The notes under the pieces: model-generated
Told to the model about the DNA's origin: nothing
Database searches by the model: none
What the model saw: only the letters and a program-made list of their open reading frames with translations
In this document: one piece after another, positions 18,428 through 27,124 of the stretch
Layout: each line of letters opens with the position of its first letter
How positions within the stretch are numbered: the first letter of the stretch is position 1
Translations under genes and position numbers: made by a program
Source: JAWKWH01 sp040830725
GTDB taxonomy: Bacteria; Pseudomonadota; Alphaproteobacteria; Rhizobiales; Rhizobiaceae
Direction of reading: 5' to 3'
DNA length: 64,000 nt
Assembly: GCA_040830725.1 (NCBI GenBank)
Contig: JBFOMG010000023.1
Coordinates: forward strand, 1-64,000

Positions 18428-19090
18428 TCAAGGCTGGATTGTCAGTTCTGTATCAGGCCCAATTTTTGACAGCTGAATAACGGCTTGTGTCCTGCTGTCG
18501 ACGCCGAGTTTTTGCAAGACTGCCGATACATGTGCTTTGATCGTCGCTTCAGAAACACCGAGCTCATATGCAATCTGTTTATTGAGCAATCCTTCGGCCA
18601 ACATGCTCAATACCCGAGTCTGCTGCGGAGTAAGGGCCTGCAATCTCTTTATCAGGTCTGAAATTTCGGGATCACCTTCAGTTCCAAGGTCAGCCTGGTC
18701 CGGTACACAGACTCCGCCGGCAAGGACTTTCTCGATCCCGCTTCGGATCTCATCGAGGCTCGCGGATTTGGACAAAAAACCAGATGCTCCAAGTTCCAAT
18801 GACCGCCTGATTACCTCGCTGCTATCGCTTGCGGTGACAACAATCACTGGCACATCCGGCGCAATGCCGCGAAGTGATATCAGGCCGGACAAACCGCTGG
18901 TTCCGGGCATCCGCAGATCAAGCAGGATGAGATCCAACTCTCTGTTTTCCATCAACGTGCTTTTTGCCTGCTCGAAATCCCCCGCTTCAACAATTTCCGG
19001 CTGTTCGCCAATCCCGGAAAGTGCCTCGCGAAGAGCGCCCCTGAACAAGGGATGATCATCTGCGATCAATATGACCGGATTGCCTGCCAC
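18428..19090 (-). CDS. LuxR/NarL-family response regulator (CrbR/ErdR-like)
   Basis: The 220-residue protein has a receiver domain (about 5-125; acidic pocket D11-D12, phospho-acceptor D58 in LLDLRMPG) and a C-terminal LuxR-type helix-turn-helix (about 155-215, with LTPQQTRVLSMLAEGLLNKQ). The opening ILIADDHPLFRGAL is typical of the ErdR/CrbR group. The start is a GTG with GGGGAG upstream. It is convergent with the transporter-kinase gene and divergent from the SSS transporter at 19334, which may be one of its targets. Confidence 0.88.
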   Translation of the reverse strand: MAGNPVILIADDHPLFRGALREALSGIGEQPEIVEAGDFEQAKSTLMENRELDLILLDLRMPGTSGLSGLISLRGIAPDVPVIVVTASDSSEVIRRSLELGASGFLSKSASLDEIRSGIEKVLAGGVCVPDQADLGTEGDPEISDLIKRLQALTPQQTRVLSMLAEGLLNKQIAYELGVSEATIKAHVSAVLQKLGVDSRTQAVIQLSKIGPDTELTIQP

Positions 19091-19333
19091 AATATTCTCC
19101 CCAAAAACGCTCAGCTGCGTCCAAAATCGGTACCAATTATGTTGCTTACATCAACAATTACAAGCCGCTGTTGAAATTTGCGCCTTTTCGGCCCAGCACC
19201 GGCTGTTCGAACCAGCAAGAAATTGGCGCGTTTCACCGATCGCAGGAAGAAAACGCGTGCGATAATCGCCATGAAAAGATTTGGCCATGAGTAATGGCTT
19301 TACGTACGCGTTCAATCGACTAATGAGGTTTGC

Positions 19334-20968
19334 ATGAGCAGCCAACGAAACCGTCCACGCTACGCGACCAGAGCAACAGAACCGGTTGTTTACAGCGTTT
19401 TGGTCATGATCGGTTTCGGTGCGGTTTGCGTCGCGTTGAATAAAATCGGGCTGCCGGAACACTATCTGACCTGGGGCACTTTTTTGGTTGTCGTGGCGCT
19501 AACTTTGTGGACCGCAAATACCGAGTGGCCAGCCCGTGTTACCGGTTTTACGACCGCCGGCCGCTCGGTTTCCGCTCCAAATGCGGCAACTGTTCAGCTG
19601 ATGGCAATCTCGCCCGCAGGACTATTGGCGGCGTATTTGTCGGCATCCGAGTTTCGAGGCGTTGACCTGTCATTGGCGATCGCGATTGTTGGTTTAGCCA
19701 TCGGATTTTCTGCAATTGTGATTGGAGTGCGCCTCAACCGGTCCGGCGCTTACAACATCCCGGATTTTCTTTCTGGCAGATTTCAGTCTCGCCTTATTGG
19801 GCTTCTGGTAGCAGCCGCGGCGGCCGTCCCCTTGTTCCTGATGTTGTGTGGACAATCAATTGCGTTTGGAATGGCAGTTGGCCCCGAATTGGGATTTTCG
19901 ACGAGAACCGGAACATTTCTCTGCATCGCGTTGGCGTTTTTGTTGGTGTGTTTGTCCGGAATGGAAGGAATTTTGAGAGTAAGCGCAAGCTGTTGTGCCA
20001 TCATGCTGGTTTCGGGAATGTCCGTTTATTTGTTCCCGATCGTGATTCCAATTGGAGTGGAGGCAGGTTCACAACCTCAGGCAATCCAAATGTTGAGTTC
20101 GATCGCATCAGCCGCGATTCCTCTATTTGGAGAAAATCTCCCGACCGATTCTGAACTTTCAGTTGTCGTTGCATATTTGATCTGTGTTGCAGTCGGGCTT
20201 GCACTGACACCGGTATTCATGCTGTCGGCGCCAGCAATGCGATCCGGATTTTCCGTAGGTCGTGCCGGGCTCGCTTCGCTCGTATTGATTGGTACATTTG
20301 CTGCGCTCTTGTCCGGACTGGGCGAAGTCGAGATGACCCGGCCGGAAACCGGTATTGGCGGGAACCAGCTGTTTGCCATGTTCCCGGTCATTGCCATTGC
20401 ATCGACGATTCCCGTTACATCTGCAATCCTCTTGTTCGGCCTGTCCGGCCTGATTTCGCACATCTTGTTGGGCATTGCGGCGAGACAAACGGTTCCCGAA
20501 AACGCACGCCTTCTCTCTCAAAGGTTGGTGATCGCAATCCTCTCTATCGGCGCGGGCTGGTCGATATCGGAATGGGGTTTCGTCATGCTGGATTTCGCCG
20601 CACCCGCCGTTTTTGTTACCTTGGCGGCGGTTTTGCCGGTCTCCATCGCTGGAATGTGGTGGCGCCGGTGTGGGTCGCTTGCGGCATTGACCGGAATAGT
20701 TGCAGGTGCGGCGGCGGCAATTGCGCTATTGGCGGCGAAGCAAGGGTACCTCGATCCGAGCTTTATGGTCAGCGGCCCCAATCCGGTATTCGAATTCCTC
20801 ATGAGCCGTCCGGCCTGGCAGGCGGGTGCAATAGGTGTGTTATTGGGATTTGTAACAATATTTGCATTCAGTTTTGTCCCACATAGACCGAATGAAAAAT
20901 CGACCGCGTTTGTTGAAGGCATCCAATCGGACGACGGTACTCCCTTGCTCAATCAGTATGCGCTTTGA
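19334..20968 (+). CDS. SSS-family transporter, divergent (ActP-like)
   Basis: The 544-residue membrane protein has about 13 hydrophobic helices and recognisable symporter stretches: TTAGRSVSAPNAATVQLMA near residue 75 and YNIPDFLSGRFQSRL near 140, which correspond to conserved parts of ActP/PutP-type proteins. It is more divergent than usual ActP sequences, so substrate and even transport activity are uncertain. GAGG lies six bases before the ATG. Its location beside an acetate-switch-like two-component pair suggests a monocarboxylate transporter. Confidence 0.75.
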   Translation: MSSQRNRPRYATRATEPVVYSVLVMIGFGAVCVALNKIGLPEHYLTWGTFLVVVALTLWTANTEWPARVTGFTTAGRSVSAPNAATVQLMAISPAGLLAAYLSASEFRGVDLSLAIAIVGLAIGFSAIVIGVRLNRSGAYNIPDFLSGRFQSRLIGLLVAAAAAVPLFLMLCGQSIAFGMAVGPELGFSTRTGTFLCIALAFLLVCLSGMEGILRVSASCCAIMLVSGMSVYLFPIVIPIGVEAGSQPQAIQMLSSIASAAIPLFGENLPTDSELSVVVAYLICVAVGLALTPVFMLSAPAMRSGFSVGRAGLASLVLIGTFAALLSGLGEVEMTRPETGIGGNQLFAMFPVIAIASTIPVTSAILLFGLSGLISHILLGIAARQTVPENARLLSQRLVIAILSIGAGWSISEWGFVMLDFAAPAVFVTLAAVLPVSIAGMWWRRCGSLAALTGIVAGAAAAIALLAAKQGYLDPSFMVSGPNPVFEFLMSRPAWQAGAIGVLLGFVTIFAFSFVPHRPNEKSTAFVEGIQSDDGTPLLNQYAL

Positions 20969-21002
20969 CGATCGACCCGACCTTCAGAAAACCGAATCCA
21001 CA

Positions 21003-21827
21003 ATGTCCCATTTGAATGAAGTCTCCCGTTCTTTTGTAAACACATGGGAGTGCGACGAGAACGACCATTTGAATGTCCAGTTTTATCTGAAGCGATTTGA
21101 TGAAGCTGCGCGTGTCATTTTGGCATTGTCGGCAAATCCGGCGGTTCCAATCGGACTCCCACGAACCCGCCATGTCAGATTTCATCGCGAACTGCGGCCC
21201 GGTACGATGATCCAAACAAGATCAGCCATGCTAAATGAGGGCAAATTCAAAGGCTGGCTCATCCATCGGCTCGAAGATGTCGGCGGCGAACGATTGTCGG
21301 CTACCGCGATTGACCGATACGAAAGCCAATTTGATGTCCCACGGATTGAGGGCGCCGAGATGCAAGATGCACTTCCACGCGGTCTGCCTGGCGATGATCT
21401 TGTCCCGGCAAAGCCACAATCCATCATTGATGCCGGTGGTCTTAATTCAAACCGCAGTATTGTGTGGCCTTCCGAATGCGATATTTCGGGTCACATGACC
21501 CAGCAGTTCTACATCGCCCGATTTACCGACGCAGCACCGCATGTCTGGGAAACGCTGGGTATTGGGGAGCATTGGCTCTTGGAACGCAATTTGGGGCGAG
21601 CTGCAGTTGAAATGAAACTCACCCATCACCGGCCGGCAAAAACTGGTGACGTTCTGTTTCTTTACAGCAAAGCCGAGATTGCAGGACGCAAAACGATAAA
21701 GCTAAGGCATGAGTTGGTGCGTCAAACGGACATGGAACCGGTAGCAAGTGGTGAGGTGCTGGCACTCATCCTTGATCTTGAAACCCGCAAGTCGGTTGAA
21801 CTGCCGGCAGACATCATGAAACGCTGA
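21003..21827 (+). CDS. Double-hotdog acyl-CoA thioesterase-like protein
   Basis: Two tandem hotdog domains can be seen, each opening with the same kind of motif: NTWECDENDHLNVQFYLKRFDEA in the first half and WPSECDISGHMTQQFYIARFTDA in the second. The D-x-x-x-H-x-x-x-x-x-Y/F pattern is that of 4-hydroxybenzoyl-CoA-type thioesterases. The reaction is probably hydrolysis of an acyl-CoA. I chose the ATG at 21003; an ATG at 20958 overlapping the transporter stop is also possible. It follows the SSS transporter by 34 bp and is likely co-transcribed with it. Confidence 0.75.
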   Translation: MSHLNEVSRSFVNTWECDENDHLNVQFYLKRFDEAARVILALSANPAVPIGLPRTRHVRFHRELRPGTMIQTRSAMLNEGKFKGWLIHRLEDVGGERLSATAIDRYESQFDVPRIEGAEMQDALPRGLPGDDLVPAKPQSIIDAGGLNSNRSIVWPSECDISGHMTQQFYIARFTDAAPHVWETLGIGEHWLLERNLGRAAVEMKLTHHRPAKTGDVLFLYSKAEIAGRKTIKLRHELVRQTDMEPVASGEVLALILDLETRKSVELPADIMKR

Positions 21828-21829
21828 GA

Positions 21830-22258
21830 TCAGGTACGATCCGGCCCGTCCGAGTTATCTCTACCCGTGGGCCGGTCATATTCCTCGATCACGTCCATAA
21901 ACCGCCTTATGAACTTTTCCATGAAACCGAGCGTGCGTTCGAACTCCTCGTCGCTGGGCAGTTCCTGGCGCTTGGACCGATTGCCGCTTTCGAGCAGAGC
22001 GATACGCCCTTCGAGGTCATCGACTGCCCGGTCAAGCCGATCAATTTCATCCTGAAATGCCGCTCGTTCCTCGGCTGCAACCCGGCAGACGAGTTGATCG
22101 CCATGTCTCTTGCAGATCGACATCTCGCCGGTCTGCGTATCGAGGCGGACGTAACTGTCTCCTGAGCGTTCCAGTTGATACCGGCCATCATCGGCAAATG
22201 CGTGAAGGGGGAGCATCAGCAGCGGTACAAGCAAATACATTGTCGGAAAATTCGGCAT
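21830..22258 (-). CDS. Secreted/periplasmic coiled-coil protein of unknown function
   Basis: The 142-residue product has an N-terminal signal peptide (hydrophobic MYLLVPLLMLPLHAFA) and a short mature domain with two cysteines in the pattern MSICKRHGDQLVCR, followed by a heptad-like helix rich in E, D, L and R (FQDEIDRLDRAVDDLEGRI). GGAGAC precedes the ATG. I do not recognise a named family. It is convergent with the thioesterase gene, with only 2 bp between stops. Confidence 0.7.
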   Translation of the reverse strand: MPNFPTMYLLVPLLMLPLHAFADDGRYQLERSGDSYVRLDTQTGEMSICKRHGDQLVCRVAAEERAAFQDEIDRLDRAVDDLEGRIALLESGNRSKRQELPSDEEFERTLGFMEKFIRRFMDVIEEYDRPTGRDNSDGPDRT

Positions 22259-22362
22259 CGTGAGTCTCCATCGTACCCAGGATGCGCTGAATATGCGTTC
22301 TAAATTGGACCAGTCCTGTTTGTGCCTTTCAAACTCCTGCCGGGCGCACTATAGCAACCGGC

Positions 22363-22722
22363 ATGACGGAGCTGATTTACAAAATATGCAGCCGAATTTT
22401 GTGGGACGACGCCAAGACGACAGGCGTGTTCAAAGGCGCCGAAATCGACCTAAGCGATGGATACATCCATTTTTCGACGGCCGATCAAGTCGAAACGACG
22501 GTAGCGCTGCACTTTTCGGGACAAACAGATCTACTACTGATCGCCGTCGACGCCGCCTTGCTCGGCGTATCGCTGAAATATGAGCCGTCGCGCGGAGGTG
22601 ATCTTTTTCCCCACCTGTATGGCGACCTGTCGATGAATGCTGTGCAATGGGTCTGTCCACTGCCACTTGGCAATGATGGGCGTCACGTTTTTCCAGACCT
22701 GAAAACCGGCGTTTCAAAATGA
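22363..22722 (+). CDS. DUF952 domain protein
   Basis: The 119-residue protein matches the DUF952 family in length and in its conserved stretches IYKICSRILWDDA, DGYIHFSTADQVETT and HLYGDLSMNAV, which carry the invariant H-F-S and H-x-Y motifs. Members are small cytosolic proteins of uncertain function, sometimes compared with ADP-ribosyl-handling folds. Its stop overlaps the pyrD start (ATGA), so the two are co-translated, an arrangement I believe is common in Hyphomicrobiales. Confidence 0.85.
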   Translation: MTELIYKICSRILWDDAKTTGVFKGAEIDLSDGYIHFSTADQVETTVALHFSGQTDLLLIAVDAALLGVSLKYEPSRGGDLFPHLYGDLSMNAVQWVCPLPLGNDGRHVFPDLKTGVSK

Positions 22723-23798
22723 ATGCGCTATTGCGGAAGTTGCTGTTTTCGCTTGAACCTGAAACCGCTCACAAACTGTCCATTTTGGCCCTGAAATCCG
22801 GTCTGCCGCTTGCTCCCCGGCCACGAGCCACGCCGCTCATTGAAACGACGGCCGCTGGCCTGAATTTTCCCAATCCGCTAGGGATCGCAGCGGGGTACGA
22901 CAAGGATGGCAAGGTTCCGGCACAGCTGTTCTCACTTGGATTTGGCTTTGTGGAGGTGGGTTCGGTTACGCCAAAGCCGCAGCCCGGAAACTCCCGACCG
23001 CGGATATTCCGTCTCAGATCCGACGAAGCGGTCATCAATCGTCTCGGATTTAACAATGAGGGACATGCGGCTTGTCTCGCCAGGCTTGAAGCCGAGGATT
23101 TGTCTGGCCGGATTGTCGGACTCAACATTGGGGCAAACAAGGAAACCGAAGACAAGACTGCCGACTATGAGGCAGGCATTGACGCATTCGCCCATCTGGC
23201 GTCTTACTTTGTTGTAAACATTTCCTCCCCCAACACCCCTGGTCTCAGAAACCTTCAGTCACGCGGGCACCTTTCGCAATTGTTGGCCCGGACCACAATC
23301 CGGCGCGACGACGCGACTGTTCGGACCGGAAACAAGGTTCCGGTTTTTCTGAAAATTGCGCCTGATCTCGACGAGCAGGAACTTGATGATATCGCCATGG
23401 AAATCGAGGCAAACGGGATCGAAGGCCTGATCGTCTCCAACACGACCCTGGATCGGAGTGGCCTGACCGAAACGCAGCTTGCAAGCCAGAGCGGCGGCCT
23501 GTCAGGCAGGCCGTTGTTTGAGAAATCAACAACAGTGCTCGCCAAAATGCGAAAACGCTGCGGTCCCAAACTGGCAATCATCGGTGTCGGTGGGATCAAT
23601 TCACCCGAAACGGCACTTGAAAAAATTCGTGCAGGAGCCGATCTGGTCCAACTCTATACCGGCTTCATCTATGGCGGCCCTTCGCTTCCCTCCAAAATCG
23701 TCAAAGGTTTACAGAATTTCGCCAGCAGGGAGGGACTGAGCAATATCAGCGAGGTCAGAGGTTTACACGTGGACGTATGGGCTTCGAAGAAACATTGA
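22719..23798 (+). CDS. pyrD: Dihydroorotate dehydrogenase (quinone), class 2
   Basis: This 359-residue FMN enzyme oxidises dihydroorotate to orotate with quinone in the fourth step of pyrimidine synthesis. Class 2 features are clear: an N-terminal amphipathic membrane-binding extension (LLFSLEPETAHKLSILAL), NPLGIAAGYDKDGK, the catalytic-serine region NISSPNTPGLRNLQ and the FMN-phosphate-binding IGVGGINSPETALEKIRAGADLVQLYTG. It is translationally coupled to the DUF952 gene. Confidence 0.95.
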   Translation: MNALLRKLLFSLEPETAHKLSILALKSGLPLAPRPRATPLIETTAAGLNFPNPLGIAAGYDKDGKVPAQLFSLGFGFVEVGSVTPKPQPGNSRPRIFRLRSDEAVINRLGFNNEGHAACLARLEAEDLSGRIVGLNIGANKETEDKTADYEAGIDAFAHLASYFVVNISSPNTPGLRNLQSRGHLSQLLARTTIRRDDATVRTGNKVPVFLKIAPDLDEQELDDIAMEIEANGIEGLIVSNTTLDRSGLTETQLASQSGGLSGRPLFEKSTTVLAKMRKRCGPKLAIIGVGGINSPETALEKIRAGADLVQLYTGFIYGGPSLPSKIVKGLQNFASREGLSNISEVRGLHVDVWASKKH

Positions 23799-23829
23799 AA
23801 CCAGAACCGTCGATCTCGGCCTGGCTGTT

Positions 23830-23851
23830 TTGCGGTTTCCTTGAACCGCAA
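23830..23851. terminator. Hairpin between convergent pyrD and dCTP deaminase genes
   Basis: TTGCGGTT (23830-23837) and AACCGCAA (23844-23851) form a perfect 8-bp stem with a 6-nt loop in the 129-bp gap between two convergent stops. Neither strand has a strong T-tract after it, so it is at best a weak bidirectional terminator or 3'-end stabiliser. Confidence 0.4.
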
Positions 23852-23927
23852 CAACGCATTTCTCCGATAGCAACCATTGAAGCATTTTTCGCTCACTTGA
23901 TTCTGATTGAGCGACAAATGCCCTAGT

Positions 23928-25019
23928 TTAGGCGGTGCGAAAATGTTTCGACAGTTTCAGGCCCTGTGCCTGATAATTTGATCCCCGATCCGAACCATAT
24001 AGCACTTCCGGCCGGTCAAGCATGTGTTCATAAACCAGACGACCGACAATCTGACCATGGTCGAGAATGAACGGAACTTCGTGGCTGCGAACTTCAAGCA
24101 CAGCGCGGCTTCCGGTTCCTCCTGCCGCTGAATGTCCAAATCCCGGATCAAAAAACCCCGCATAGTGAACGCGAAATTCGCCGACCAGCGGGTCAAACGG
24201 CGTCATCTCCGCGGCGTAATCCGGTGGGACGTGCACGGCTTCACGCGACATCAGAATGTAAAACTCGTCGGGGTCCAGAACCAGTTCGCGTTTGCCGCGT
24301 CCATACAAAGGTTCCCAGTAGTCCAGAACCGAGTGGGCACCGGTTTTGTCGAGATCAACCAAACCAGTATGATGCTTGCCGCGGTAGCCGATCAAACCCT
24401 CGCCATCGCCTCCAAGATCGACCGACAAACCGATACCATTGCCGGCAATATTGGGATTTTCCGCTGCTACCAAAGTTTCTGCATTGTGGAGACCGGCCAG
24501 TTCCTTCTCGTCGAGAATTGCCAAGCCGCGCCTGAACCGGATCTGAGACAACCGCGATCCCGTTCTTGCAACGATGGGAAAGGTTCGCGGGCTTATTTCA
24601 AGATATAGCGGCCCGTTGTATCCCGCTGTTATCTTGTCAAACTCATGTCCATTGTCGGTCATCAAGCGGGTAAATATATCCAGTCTTCCGGTGGAGCTTT
24701 TTGGATTGGCTGACGCGGAGATGTCCTCGGGCAACGCCAGTTGCTCCAGCAACGGTACGATGTACACGCATCCGGTTTCCAGAACGGCGCCATTTGAAAG
24801 GCTGATCTCGTGCAGTTTCAGCCGTTCCAGCTTGTCTGCGACCTTGTTTGTGGGTCCCGGCAGAAAACTGGCGCGAACCCGCCAGGCCTTGTCACCAAGC
24901 CGCAGGTCGAGGCTGGCAGGTTGAATCTGGCCGGAATCGAGTTCCCTGTCAGAAATCAACGCACCGCTCTCGAAGAGTTCGGCGATCTGACTATCCCGCA
25001 AAATGCCTGTTTTCCGCAC
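23928..25019 (-). CDS. dcd: 2'-deoxycytidine 5'-triphosphate deaminase, long two-domain form
   Basis: The 363-residue protein is about twice the length of E. coli Dcd and matches the long alphaproteobacterial form. The DCD/dUTPase signature appears as SANPKSSTGRLDIFTRL in the first half, and a second related half follows. It deaminates dCTP to dUTP to feed dTMP synthesis. I chose the GTG at 25019 (giving MRKTGILRDSQ), with AGGGACC upstream, because family members start close to this point; TTG codons further upstream would extend it by up to seven residues. Confidence 0.85.
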   Translation of the reverse strand: MRKTGILRDSQIAELFESGALISDRELDSGQIQPASLDLRLGDKAWRVRASFLPGPTNKVADKLERLKLHEISLSNGAVLETGCVYIVPLLEQLALPEDISASANPKSSTGRLDIFTRLMTDNGHEFDKITAGYNGPLYLEISPRTFPIVARTGSRLSQIRFRRGLAILDEKELAGLHNAETLVAAENPNIAGNGIGLSVDLGGDGEGLIGYRGKHHTGLVDLDKTGAHSVLDYWEPLYGRGKRELVLDPDEFYILMSREAVHVPPDYAAEMTPFDPLVGEFRVHYAGFFDPGFGHSAAGGTGSRAVLEVRSHEVPFILDHGQIVGRLVYEHMLDRPEVLYGSDRGSNYQAQGLKLSKHFRTA

Positions 25020-25100
25020 TTTCAAGGTCCCTGTTCGCAAGGACGTTTAATCAAGTCACAGCTTGACGCAAGAACGTGCAAGCCCTATTGATCGATTATC

Positions 25101-25154
25101 CCGTGGTGATTTGGCCGGCCGGCTTGCAGCCACGTAAAACAAGTCGCTAAAAGG
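25101..25154 (+). promoter_or_regulatory. SAM-II riboswitch aptamer upstream of metZ
   Basis: The sequence has the hallmarks of the SAM-II (SAM-alpha) class: stem P1 CGTGG (25102-25106) with CCACG (25130-25134), the conserved GTGATTTGG after the 5' arm, CTTGCAGCCACGT, and the downstream GCTAAAA. The pseudoknot P2 can form between GGCTTG (25121-25126) and CAAGTC (25140-25145). SAM-II elements are known to lie upstream of methionine-synthesis genes in alphaproteobacteria, exactly as here. It should sense S-adenosylmethionine and turn metZ off when SAM is plentiful. Confidence 0.92.
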
Positions 25155-25166
25155 GCCGATGTCGGA

Positions 25167-25197
25167 CCGGTTAGCGATTTCTCGCGGCCGGTTTTTT
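25167..25197 (+). terminator. Expression-platform terminator of the SAM-II riboswitch
   Basis: CCGG (25167-25170) and GCGA (25174-25177) pair with TCGC (25182-25185) and CCGG (25188-25191) around a TTTC loop, followed by TTTTTT. The segment TTAGCGA (25171-25177) in the 5' arm is also perfectly complementary to TCGCTAA (25144-25150) at the edge of the aptamer. That gives an antiterminator that competes with both the P2 pseudoknot and the terminator. Confidence 0.8.
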
Positions 25198-25217
25198 ATT
25201 GCTCAAGGAGTCTTTCG

Positions 25218-26426
25218 ATGGGCAATCGGACATACAAGGCGCAAACCCAGCTGGTGCATGGTGGTATAAACCGTTCGGATTTCGGCGAAACCTGCGAAGC
25301 ATTGTATCTTACTCAAGGTTACCTTTACGACAGTGCAGAGGCGGCCGAGGCGCGGTTTAAGGGCGAGGATGACGGTTTCATCTACTCGCGCTACGCCAAT
25401 CCAACCGTCGAAATGTTCGAAAAGCGGATGTGCCTGCTGGAAGGCGCCGAAGATGCCCGTGCGACCGCGTCTGGAATGGCTGCCGTATCTGCCGCACTTT
25501 TGTGCCAGGTAAATGCCGGAGACCACATCGTAGCGGCTCGCGCGCTGTTTGGTTCCTGCCGATGGGTCGTTGAAACGCTGATGCCCAAATATGGCGTTGA
25601 GTGCACCCTTGTGGATGGACGGGACCTGCAGGCTTGGGAACAGGCGGTTCGTCCAAATACAAAGCTGTTTTTCCTCGAAAGCCCGACCAATCCAACCCTG
25701 GAAGTCATCGATATTGCCGCCGTCGCCGCATTGGCCAAAGCCAATGGTGCACGCTTGGTTGTCGATAATGTCTTTGCCACGCCTTTGTTCCAGCGTCCAC
25801 TGGAGCTCGGCGCTCATGTGGTTGTGTACTCGGCTACCAAACATATTGATGGCCAAGGCCGTTGTCTGGGTGGTGTCATCCTGTCTGACAAGGAATGGAT
25901 CGACGAAAATCTGCACGATTATTTTCGCCACACCGGTCCCAGCCTGTCGCCGTTCAATGCCTGGACGTTACTGAAAGGGCTCGAGACCCTGTCGGTCCGC
26001 GTCGCCCAGCAGACGGCAAGTGCCGGAGAAATTGCCGCATATCTTGCTGCGAAAGGCAATTTGGTAACTCGCGTCATCTACCCGGGCCGGACTGACCATC
26101 CGCAGGCTGATATCATCAGCAGTCAAATGAGCGGCGGCTCAAGCCTGGTTGCATTTGAACTGGCCGGAGGGAAGGAGGCAGCATTTGCATTTGAGAATGC
26201 GCTCGAGTTGATCTCCATCTCAAACAATCTCGGTGATGCGAAAAGCCTGGTCACGCATCCGGCGACTACAACACACAAAAACCTGCCGGAGGAGGCCAGA
26301 GCGGAACTCGGAATCACCGACGGTCTGGTCCGATTGTCGGTTGGTCTTGAAGATGTCAACGACCTGATCGACGATATTGAAGGAGCACTATCTGCAGTTC
26401 AATCCCTGAAAGCTGCAGCCGCCTGA
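25218..26426 (+). CDS. metZ: O-succinylhomoserine sulfhydrylase
   Basis: This 402-residue Cys/Met-metabolism PLP enzyme makes homocysteine from O-succinylhomoserine and sulfide. YSATKHIDGQGR contains the PLP lysine K208, SRYANPTVEMFEKR and LESPTNPTLEVIDI are conserved family stretches, and the C-terminal SVGLEDVNDLIDDIEGAL is complete. AAGGAG lies seven bases before the ATG. The SAM-II riboswitch and its terminator occupy the leader, which ties the gene to methionine control. Confidence 0.95.
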   Translation: MGNRTYKAQTQLVHGGINRSDFGETCEALYLTQGYLYDSAEAAEARFKGEDDGFIYSRYANPTVEMFEKRMCLLEGAEDARATASGMAAVSAALLCQVNAGDHIVAARALFGSCRWVVETLMPKYGVECTLVDGRDLQAWEQAVRPNTKLFFLESPTNPTLEVIDIAAVAALAKANGARLVVDNVFATPLFQRPLELGAHVVVYSATKHIDGQGRCLGGVILSDKEWIDENLHDYFRHTGPSLSPFNAWTLLKGLETLSVRVAQQTASAGEIAAYLAAKGNLVTRVIYPGRTDHPQADIISSQMSGGSSLVAFELAGGKEAAFAFENALELISISNNLGDAKSLVTHPATTTHKNLPEEARAELGITDGLVRLSVGLEDVNDLIDDIEGALSAVQSLKAAAA

Positions 26427-27046
26427 ACGATTCGGGCGAACGCAGTGTAGAAACAAATTGCCGCAAATACCCATGCCAACACAGGAAACCATGCGGGGAA
26501 CACACACATGGCGACAAATACACCAATGGTTTCTGTCGCTTCGGCCAGTCCGGTCGTGAAATAGATGGATTTGGAACCGCGGGCATTTGTTTCCAGGTCC
26601 CGTTTCTCCGCGATCACCGCATAAGCCAGAAAGCTTGATCCGTTTACGTAAAATGACAGGATCAAGACGGCGCCGGGAATGGCATTCGCCTCTGGGTTTG
26701 CCAGGACAAATCCAAGCGGAATCACGCCGTAAAACAGAAAATCGAGAACAATATCAAGATATCCGCCAAAATCGGTTTTGCCGGAAATTTTGGCGACCGC
26801 TCCGTCAAGGCCGTCGCCCAAGCGGCTGACCAGCAACAAGAACATTCCGAGCCAGTAGTATTCTGTGGCGATCGAGCCAGCAGCTGCCAGGCCAACCCCG
26901 CAACTGGCAATCGTTATCCGGTTGGGAGTAGCGCCCGCTCCGGCAATCGAAGATGCCATCCGGTTCAATACCGGATCGATTTTTGTTCTCACCCAACCGT
27001 CAAGCATTTCGCTACCAAGTTCCCGCTTATCCGCAGTCCCCGGCAT
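26399..27046 (-). CDS. CDP-alcohol phosphatidyltransferase family protein
   Basis: The protein has five to six hydrophobic helices and the CDP-alcohol phosphotransferase signature, seen as RLGDGLDGAVAK followed by DFGGYLDIVLD, with all four metal-binding aspartates; the usual arginine after the first half is lysine here. It should transfer a phospho-group from a CDP-alcohol (for example CDP-diacylglycerol) to an alcohol in the inner membrane; the acceptor cannot be assigned. The ATG at 27046 follows a non-ATG codon that would add one residue. Its 3' end overlaps metZ by 28 bp on the opposite strand. Confidence 0.82.
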   Translation of the reverse strand: MPGTADKRELGSEMLDGWVRTKIDPVLNRMASSIAGAGATPNRITIASCGVGLAAAGSIATEYYWLGMFLLLVSRLGDGLDGAVAKISGKTDFGGYLDIVLDFLFYGVIPLGFVLANPEANAIPGAVLILSFYVNGSSFLAYAVIAEKRDLETNARGSKSIYFTTGLAEATETIGVFVAMCVFPAWFPVLAWVFAAICFYTAFARIVQAAAAFRD

Positions 27047-27124
27047 CAACCCGAGTTGAGCACCATGTCAAGCCAATGGTAGTATTGTCGCAATCAATTT
27101 CGATGACCGATTTGTGAGTTGATG

